A program made the position numbers and the translations under genes. Positions 6,358-11,413 of a DNA stretch of 11,413 nucleotides are shown in pieces; the stretch's first letter is position 1, and each line of letters opens with the position of its first letter. Under the pieces are notes generated by a model, which saw only the letters and a program-made list of their open reading frames with translations, was not told the origin of the DNA and searched no databases. Source of the stretch: Planctomycetota bacterium (GTDB lineage Bacteria; Planctomycetota; UBA8108; UBA1146); assembly GCA_002691835.1 (NCBI GenBank), contig NZJA01000083.1:1-11413 (forward strand), given 5' to 3'.

Positions 6358-6603
6358 ATGGAGGTTCCGGTGCACGACGTCGATCACGCCTACGATTTTT
6401 CGTATGAAGCTCGCCGTCTCGTGCTATCGGGACAACTGAAGAAGGAACGTCCACGAGTGCACCAGCAACTCGTTGATGCCCTCGCTTCAGGACAGCGGAT
6501 CTTCTTTGCCCCGGATGATGGCAACCTGTACGTCGAGCGTCGCCTCGATCGCGTCTTTATCGATCCCGCTACCGGGAATCCGATGGGTGCGACCGCGCTC
6601 TAG
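6358..6603 (+). CDS. Small hypothetical protein upstream of rpoN
   Basis: An 81-residue soluble protein with no recognised family, no signal peptide and no membrane segment. It is rich in charged residues and has a mixed alpha/beta-like look: an Arg/Leu/Lys-rich helical part at about 16-45 (YEARRLVLSGQLKKERP), then a beta-like part (RIFFAPDDGNLYVERRL, DRVFIDPATGNP). Codon use, with C or G often in third positions, matches the neighbours, which argues for real coding. ATG at 6358 is the first start after an in-frame stop at 6328, but its Shine-Dalgarno is weak (GGGGTGG about 13 nt upstream). A second overlapping + frame runs over its 3' half and joins the rpoN frame, but that stretch looks non-coding. 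It could be a small regulator co-transcribed with rpoN; that is inference only. Confidence 0.5.
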   Translation: MEVPVHDVDHAYDFSYEARRLVLSGQLKKERPRVHQQLVDALASGQRIFFAPDDGNLYVERRLDRVFIDPATGNPMGATAL

Positions 6604-6640
6604 CCCGACCGGGAAGCCCACCACAATTTGGATGCGAGGG

Positions 6641-6656
6641 GAGGCTTACGAGCCTC
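6641..6656 (+). repeat. Small perfect stem-loop between the small gene and rpoN
   Basis: GAGGCT at 6641-6646 pairs with AGCCTC at 6651-6656 around a TACG tetraloop. G-T wobbles could lengthen it. No T-run follows directly (the nearest is TTTTTT at 6684-6689), so it is a weak terminator candidate at best. Confidence 0.4.
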
Positions 6657-6698
6657 TTCGCCCACACCACGTCTCTCGCAAGGTTTTTTCTGAACCAG

Positions 6699-6717
6699 CG
6701 ATCCGCCTGTCGGATCG
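6699..6717 (+). promoter_or_regulatory. Hairpin abutting the rpoN ribosome binding site
   Basis: CGATCCG at 6699-6705 and CGGATCG at 6711-6717 form a perfect 7-bp stem with a 5-nt loop. Its right arm ends at the first G of the rpoN Shine-Dalgarno (6717-6726). Such a position could limit ribosome access or define the 5' border of the binding site. Function is not shown. Confidence 0.45.
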
Positions 6718-6726
6718 GAGAGGGGG
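6717..6726 (+). promoter_or_regulatory. Shine-Dalgarno that sets the rpoN start at GTG 6731
   Basis: The purine tract GGAGAGGGGG ends four bases before GTG at 6731. No comparable site precedes the earlier ATG codons in the same frame (6473, 6632). Confidence 0.65.
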
Positions 6727-6730
6727 ACGT

Positions 6731-8134
6731 GTGCGTCTTCACATTTCAGGCCGACTTGAACAACAGCAGACTCTCACCCCGCAACTCATCCTGTCGATGG
6801 ACATTCTCCAGCTCGGGGTGACCGATCTGGAAGCACGCATCCAGAAAGAGTTCACCGAAAACCCGGCTCTGGAAATGGTCGAGAAGCCAACTTTCACTGC
6901 CGATGCTCCTGCCGAGAACTCTACGGAGAAGGTTGATGACGAAACTCGTCGTCTGATGGAGATCGTCGACAACTGGGAGCGCCCCGCCACTGGCGAACGC
7001 CGCCAGGTGGGATCTTCGGAAGCCTCCGATGCCAAACATGAAGCCCTGATGAATACCGTTGATCGTCCCGAATCACTCGAGGCGTTCCTGGTGCGTCAGT
7101 TGCAGATGCTCGAACTCGATCCAACCCTGCGTCAGGCGTGTGAAATCGTTTGCGCCAATCTTGATGACCGGGGCTGGTTCATCGGAGATGTCGCCGATCT
7201 CGCTCGTTGCACCAACAAGTCGGAGCCGGTTCTCGCCCGCGCTCTGGAGGTTGTGCGTCGTCTGGATCCTCCGGGGATTGGTGCGTTGGACCTCGCCGAT
7301 TGCTTGCTGTTGCAGTTGAGCAGTGTTGTCGGCAGTGCCGAGTACCGCATCATCGAAGAGTGCCTCGATGATCTTCTCGCCAACGCTTTACCGAAGATGG
7401 CAGAAAAGCTCGAAATCTCCATGGAAGAGATTCAGGAAGCCTGTGATGTCATTCGTCAGCTCGATCCGGCTCCCGGGTCTGCCTTCGCTGATCGCGGTCA
7501 CCACGGCATCGTGCCAGAGATCGCTGTTGATGAAGTCGGAGAAAAATTTGTCGCCCGTCTCGCCAATGATCGTTTGCCCGATCTGCGAGTTTCTTCGGCT
7601 TGCTCTGCCATGCTCGAAGAGCCACAGCTGAAAAAGGAAGTCGCAGAATACATCAAAACCCGTGTCGAGAGTGCCCGTGCGCTGATCCACTCGGTGGAAC
7701 TGCGTCGCCGTACCCTCCTCGATATCGCCCAGGCGGTGATCGAGCGTCAGGAAGAGTTCTTCCGTCATGGTCCGTCACGGATTCAGGCGTTGACGATGCA
7801 GGAGGTCGCTGATGCCACCGGTGTGCATATCTCCACTGTCAGCCGTTCTGCCAATGGCAAATACATGCAGACCCCGCATGGTGTGATCGAATTGCGTCGT
7901 CTCTTCACCGGTGGGGTGGAGCGCGAGGATGGCGGCGTCGAAAGTCGCGAAAGCATCTGCGAAGCGATCCGCGACATCATCGATGCCGAAGATCCCGCAT
8001 ACCCGCTGAGCGACACCCAACTCGCCAAGAAACTGGCCAACCAGGGCGTCAAGATCGCCCGCCGGACCGTCAGCAAATATCGTGAACGCGCCGGCATCCC
8101 CCAGGCCAAGTTGCGCAAGCGTTATAAGGCTTAG
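6731..8134 (+). CDS. rpoN: RNA polymerase sigma-54 factor
   Basis: Sigma-54 directs RNA polymerase to -24/-12 promoters and needs ATP-dependent enhancer-binding activators. From GTG 6731 it has 467 residues, a normal length. Region I is at the N-terminus (LEQQQTLTPQLILSMDILQL from residue 9), followed by an acidic region II about 50-115 and the core-binding domain. The helix-turn-helix is at about 355-382 (MQEVADATGVHISTVSRS, then KYMQTPHG). The RpoN box ARRTVSKYRE is at 443-452, with serine where most have alanine. The open frame extends 86 codons upstream, but that extension is low-complexity, unlike sigma-54, and overlaps the small gene, so I chose the GTG with the strong Shine-Dalgarno. 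Common rpoN partners (lptB, hpf, ptsN) are absent; a PII-type gene lies upstream and a terminator directly after. Confidence 0.94.
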   Translation: MRLHISGRLEQQQTLTPQLILSMDILQLGVTDLEARIQKEFTENPALEMVEKPTFTADAPAENSTEKVDDETRRLMEIVDNWERPATGERRQVGSSEASDAKHEALMNTVDRPESLEAFLVRQLQMLELDPTLRQACEIVCANLDDRGWFIGDVADLARCTNKSEPVLARALEVVRRLDPPGIGALDLADCLLLQLSSVVGSAEYRIIEECLDDLLANALPKMAEKLEISMEEIQEACDVIRQLDPAPGSAFADRGHHGIVPEIAVDEVGEKFVARLANDRLPDLRVSSACSAMLEEPQLKKEVAEYIKTRVESARALIHSVELRRRTLLDIAQAVIERQEEFFRHGPSRIQALTMQEVADATGVHISTVSRSANGKYMQTPHGVIELRRLFTGGVEREDGGVESRESICEAIRDIIDAEDPAYPLSDTQLAKKLANQGVKIARRTVSKYRERAGIPQAKLRKRYKA

Positions 8135-8161
8135 TCTCTTCCAATCGGATGTCCGAGTTTG

Positions 8162-8203
8162 AACGCCTGTCGCTCTCAAGGAGGGTGACAGGCGTTTGTT
8201 TTT
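8162..8203 (+). terminator. Intrinsic terminator after rpoN
   Basis: A 10-bp stem (AACGCCTGTC at 8162-8171 with GACAGGCGTT at 8187-8196) continues inward with wobble pairs to a 3-nt AAG loop at 8178-8180. It is followed by the T-rich tract TTTGTTTTT at 8195-8203. It begins 27 nt after the rpoN stop and separates rpoN from the secreted-protein gene. Confidence 0.88.
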
Positions 8204-8332
8204 GGGGTGGCTTCCGTTTTGACCGGCAGGCTTTCGCAGCGGTGAAATCGAGGGGCTGAGTCTTTAATGCCGTTTCTATTTCACAAATCTCTGCGGTAAG
8301 ATATCGGAAGACTCTATATCCAGATTCCACTG

Positions 8333-8337
8333 AAGGA
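8333..8337 (+). promoter_or_regulatory. Shine-Dalgarno of the secreted esterase-peptidase gene
   Basis: AAGGA is 10 nt before ATG 8348, which is followed by a second ATG at 8351. The first is better spaced. I found no convincing sigma-70 promoter between the terminator and this site. Confidence 0.45.
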
Positions 8338-8347
8338 TTGATCCAGC

Positions 8348-11300
8348 ATGATGATTTCCACCTCTGCAGCGAAGCCATATTCCAGACATGACCGTCACCC
8401 TTGGGGCTTCCTTGTCCTGACGATCCTCCTTTCGTCGATCACGGGTTCCCTGACCCATGCCCAGACCGGATCGGACCCTGTGAAGGTCTTTCTTCTGGCG
8501 GGGCAATCAAACATGGAGGGGCATGGAGAACTCAGCCCTGTGGGAACACCGGGGACCCTCCAATATCACGTCAACAACAACCCATCCGTTTACGGGCATT
8601 TGGTCAATGGATCGACATGGACCGAGCGCGATGATGTCTGGATCTACTATGAGCGCGGTGGGTCGACGGTCCTGAGTGGTTCGCTGACAGCAGGGTATGG
8701 GTCTTCGGCGACGACGATGGGGCCTGAGCTGCAAATCGGTCATGCCCTGGGAGATCTTTACGACGAGCCGGTGCTGCTGATCAAAACCGCTTGGGGTGGA
8801 AAGAGTCTGGCCGTAGATTTTCGGCCGCCCAGTTCAGGGTGGAGCACCAATCCTCCAACGGCACCGGGAGATCAGGGTTTCTATTATCAGGAAATCCTCA
8901 ATACGGTCAGTGACGTGCTGACGAATTTGCAAACGCACTTCCCGGAATATAATGGGCAAGGCTACGAGCTGGTGGGATTCGCCTGGCATCAGGGTTGGAA
9001 CGATCGCGTCAATCAAAGCTTCAATGATGAGTACGAGCAGAACCTGGAGAACTTTATCCAGGACATCCGCAGCGATCTGGCGACTCCGAATCTTCCCTTT
9101 GTTATCGCGACCACCGGGATGTCGGGGTGGAGCGAGACCCATCCCCGTGCGCTCTCGTTGATGGCCGCGCAGCTGGCGATGGAAAATTTCTCCGTCTATC
9201 CACAGTTCGAGGGAAATGTGGCGGTCGTCGATACCCGCGACTTCTGGCGCGATGCGGCGGTCTCTCCTGCGGATCAGTCGTATCACTGGAATCGCAACGC
9301 TGAGACATACTTCCTGATCGGCGCATCCATGGCCCAGGAAATGAATCTGTTACTCAATCCTCCGAGTGGTTCCGAAACCATCGACGCGGTCTACTTCGGC
9401 CAGACCCATGTCCAGAAATCCACCGATCCCTACTTTGGTTTGATCAGTCAAAGGGCAGCACTCATCAAGGCTCATGTGGTGGATCCTGCGATCCCGGCTT
9501 CACCAGCGGTGACCGCCGAGCTCAACCTCAATGGCCAATCGATGACTCTGACTCTCAGCGGTCCTGCGACTTTGCCTGCGTCCATCGCTGATGGTCCCGG
9601 TGTTGTTCAGCACAATTTTGCGGACAGTTTTACAGCCACGATTCCTGCGGAGTGGGTTCAGCCCGGTTTGCAGGTGACGATCAATGCCGGATCCGCCACT
9701 ACCTCAGTGACCAATCTGCAGATCGGCGCACCGAATCGGATGATCATGACGATGTTCGATGTGCAGTATTTTTCGGCGACTACGGGTGATTACCCGGCAG
9801 GGACCTTTGAAGAACTCGAATCGAAGTGGCCGCTTTCTGATCTGGAAATGCGCCGCTTGGAGAATGTGGTCTTCCCTGAACTGGTGATCCCGCCACGGGC
9901 GAATCTGCCTGCGGCCCGGGTGAAATCCCAGGCCGAGTATCTGGAGCAGACCGGCCAGCCCTTTGATGGCGAGCAGGCCGCGGCTTTGGCCTGGAACGGT
10001 GCCTTGCGCAGAGCCGGAGGTCGCTCCAGCTGCTACTCCCTTTCGTACATCAATATCTATGGGGTCAACGCCGGTGGACAAGCGGGCGGATGTGCCGGAG
10101 TGGGCAACGGAACTTCCCAGGGAGTCCTGATCCACGAGTTGGGCCATGCTCTTTCCCTTCCCCATTGGGCCAACGATCCCAACTACCCTTATGTGGGCAG
10201 CATGTTCGGCATCAGTATTCCCGGGACCAACAACTTTCATGCGGGTCCGACGTGGGCCTTCGATGCTCCAAGCCAAACCTTCATTCCACCGACGGTGCAG
10301 CCCAACAATGTCGGCAATCATCCCGTGGGAACCTATAAGGTCGATCCGATGCAGGGGGGTGGAAATGGATTCCAGGAGCCGCCGTTCCTGATGAATCACT
10401 TCTCCGACTACTCGATGAACCAGATGCGAAACTACCTTGAAGGAAATCTGGTCGTCTGGAATGACAGCCTCGGTCAGTACGCCACCTGGAATCAGGGCAC
10501 CGCCGATTACACGAACATCGTTTCCAATAACGGCATCCAGTTTCCCCTCGAACGCAATCAACAGGTCTACAGCGTGATGGCATCCGTATCGGGGGCGAAT
10601 CCCGCCGTCAACATGGCGTACCCGCCGATCGGTCCTTACACCGCAGGCCTGATCCAGCTGTTTGATCCGATGAGTGCTGCCGATCGTGCCTTGGCGCAGG
10701 CGATCTTCGCTCCCTCCGGGGGCTGTGATGTCTGTGTGCGAGTGACACAGGGTGGCATCGTCAAGACTTACATGCTGGCGGCATCGTGGGAACCGGGGCT
10801 CGACCCTCTGCAGGGCAACAGCCTCCGGACCGAAGCCATCAATTTGCCGGCGGATGAGGGGGAGATCACCCGCATCGATCTGCTGTTCACGCCCGATGCT
10901 GAAATCAACGGTCTGCCGACCGATCCGCAGATCCTTTACACCTGGTCCAAGGTCAGCCCCGACCCTGCGGCCTTTGAACTGAATCCGACGGCGGGCAGTT
11001 CTTCGGCGATCACCATGAGGGCGGTTCCCGGAACGAGCAGTACCGGTGATCCGGTGCAATATCTGTTCACGGAGTTGAGCGGAAACACGGGAGGCTCTTC
11101 CAGCAGTTGGCAGAGCAGTGCCACGTTCACCGATACGGGACTGCAGCCGGCGACGCCGTACTCCTATCAGGTGGAGATGCGTGCAGGCGTCCATCAAACC
11201 GAGCCATCCGAAATCGTCACCACGACCACTTTCCCTTCCGGCGTCTCGGGGACGATCACCGTCGACGAGAGCGCACAGTTTTCACTGCAGAGTGGTGGGG

Positions 11301-11413
11301 GACTCCAGCCGGTGATTGGACTGGGTACCTTTGATGCCGTCGATACCGACAAGCTGGTGGTCGCCATCGGCACCGAGCACGGCTTCAACAATGGCGAAGG
11401 TCATGTTTTGGAA
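8348..11413 (+). CDS. Secreted SASA esterase - M66-like metallopeptidase fusion (3' end outside window)
   Basis: Open without a stop from ATG 8348 to the window edge: 1022 residues and continuing. A signal peptide (hydrophobic 20-35, likely cleavage after A38 in THA-Q) implies export. Residues about 45-335 are an SGNH/SASA (sialate O-acetylesterase-like) domain: FLLAGQSNMEG with catalytic S54, KTAWGGKSL, WHQGWND at 213-219, and a D309...H313 pair (DQSYHWN). Residues about 345-460 look like the N-terminal beta domain of M66 (StcE-like) peptidases (YFGQTHV, then GPATLP). About 464-770 is the metallopeptidase: HELGHALSLPH with H596, E597, H600, H606, and a possible Met-turn in DPMQGG (M668). A fibronectin type III domain spans about 872-961, then a partial beta domain (DKLVVAIGTEH). 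The esterase call is strong and M66 fairly strong. The substrate is unknown: acetylated polysaccharide or mucin-like glycoprotein. Confidence 0.85.
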   Translation, partial: MMISTSAAKPYSRHDRHPWGFLVLTILLSSITGSLTHAQTGSDPVKVFLLAGQSNMEGHGELSPVGTPGTLQYHVNNNPSVYGHLVNGSTWTERDDVWIYYERGGSTVLSGSLTAGYGSSATTMGPELQIGHALGDLYDEPVLLIKTAWGGKSLAVDFRPPSSGWSTNPPTAPGDQGFYYQEILNTVSDVLTNLQTHFPEYNGQGYELVGFAWHQGWNDRVNQSFNDEYEQNLENFIQDIRSDLATPNLPFVIATTGMSGWSETHPRALSLMAAQLAMENFSVYPQFEGNVAVVDTRDFWRDAAVSPADQSYHWNRNAETYFLIGASMAQEMNLLLNPPSGSETIDAVYFGQTHVQKSTDPYFGLISQRAALIKAHVVDPAIPASPAVTAELNLNGQSMTLTLSGPATLPASIADGPGVVQHNFADSFTATIPAEWVQPGLQVTINAGSATTSVTNLQIGAPNRMIMTMFDVQYFSATTGDYPAGTFEELESKWPLSDLEMRRLENVVFPELVIPPRANLPAARVKSQAEYLEQTGQPFDGEQAAALAWNGALRRAGGRSSCYSLSYINIYGVNAGGQAGGCAGVGNGTSQGVLIHELGHALSLPHWANDPNYPYVGSMFGISIPGTNNFHAGPTWAFDAPSQTFIPPTVQPNNVGNHPVGTYKVDPMQGGGNGFQEPPFLMNHFSDYSMNQMRNYLEGNLVVWNDSLGQYATWNQGTADYTNIVSNNGIQFPLERNQQVYSVMASVSGANPAVNMAYPPIGPYTAGLIQLFDPMSAADRALAQAIFAPSGGCDVCVRVTQGGIVKTYMLAASWEPGLDPLQGNSLRTEAINLPADEGEITRIDLLFTPDAEINGLPTDPQILYTWSKVSPDPAAFELNPTAGSSSAITMRAVPGTSSTGDPVQYLFTELSGNTGGSSSSWQSSATFTDTGLQPATPYSYQVEMRAGVHQTEPSEIVTTTTFPSGVSGTITVDESAQFSLQSGGGLQPVIGLGTFDAVDTDKLVVAIGTEHGFNNGEGHVLE

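Noticed and set aside
6473..6730. Extended N-terminus of the rpoN frame (86 codons)
   Set aside because: Not sigma-54-like, overlaps the small gene in another frame, and lacks a ribosome binding site at 6473 or 6632; GTG 6731 has a strong one and gives a normal region I.
8216..8247. TTGACC as a -35 box for the secreted-protein gene
   Set aside because: No acceptable -10 box lies 16-18 nt downstream; the AT-rich stretch near 8300-8320 is not spaced to fit it.
9704..11197. 497-codon open frame on the - strand
   Set aside because: It lies fully inside the + strand secreted-protein gene, which has clear domain motifs in frame. The - strand translation is rich in Arg, His and Gly without recognisable motifs, a typical GC-rich shadow.

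Overview
The window is a moderately GC-rich bacterial chromosome segment with dense genes, mostly on the + strand and with one convergent gene. No rRNA, tRNA, CRISPR array, insertion sequence or phage gene was seen. Nothing fixes the taxon. The last gene combines a SASA-type esterase, an M66-like peptidase and a fibronectin type III repeat. It resembles secreted proteins that are common in Planctomycetota, Verrucomicrobiota and relatives, so a PVC-type or similar Gram-negative environmental bacterium is my guess, at low confidence. Five of the eight other genes start with GTG or TTG, and four of those five starts have a recognisable upstream Shine-Dalgarno sequence.

Region 1 (1-2571) is a housekeeping run: rimO (methylthiolation of ribosomal protein S12), pgsA and pgpA. 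The last two catalyse the two consecutive steps that make phosphatidylglycerol. Spacing is 17 nt and then 0 nt, as expected for one transcript. A major facilitator transporter lies tail to tail with pgpA (2568-3857, - strand), and their stop codons overlap.

Region 2 (3998-6218) starts divergently from the transporter. It is a tight three-gene unit: a membrane-anchored sensor/HAMP/SpoIIE-type PP2C phosphatase, a small STAS protein, and a PII-family protein that overlaps the STAS gene by ATGA. The first two are the standard parts of a partner-switching signalling pathway. Their link to a PII-like protein is unusual, because this PII lacks the uridylylated tyrosine and the C-terminal loop.

Region 3 (6219-8203) has a small unrecognised gene (6358-6603) and then rpoN (sigma-54). 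The best-supported rpoN start is GTG at 6731, well inside the longest open frame. A perfect hairpin sits directly against its ribosome binding site, and a strong intrinsic terminator follows the gene. The gap after the PII gene holds an inverted repeat that also resembles a -24/-12 promoter.

Region 4 (8348 to the window end) is one long open gene, cut off by the window edge, for a secreted multidomain protein. It has a signal peptide, an SGNH/SASA carbohydrate-esterase domain, an M66 (StcE-like) metallopeptidase with an HExxH motif, a fibronectin type III domain and the start of another beta domain. The esterase-mucinase-like fusion is the most interesting item here.
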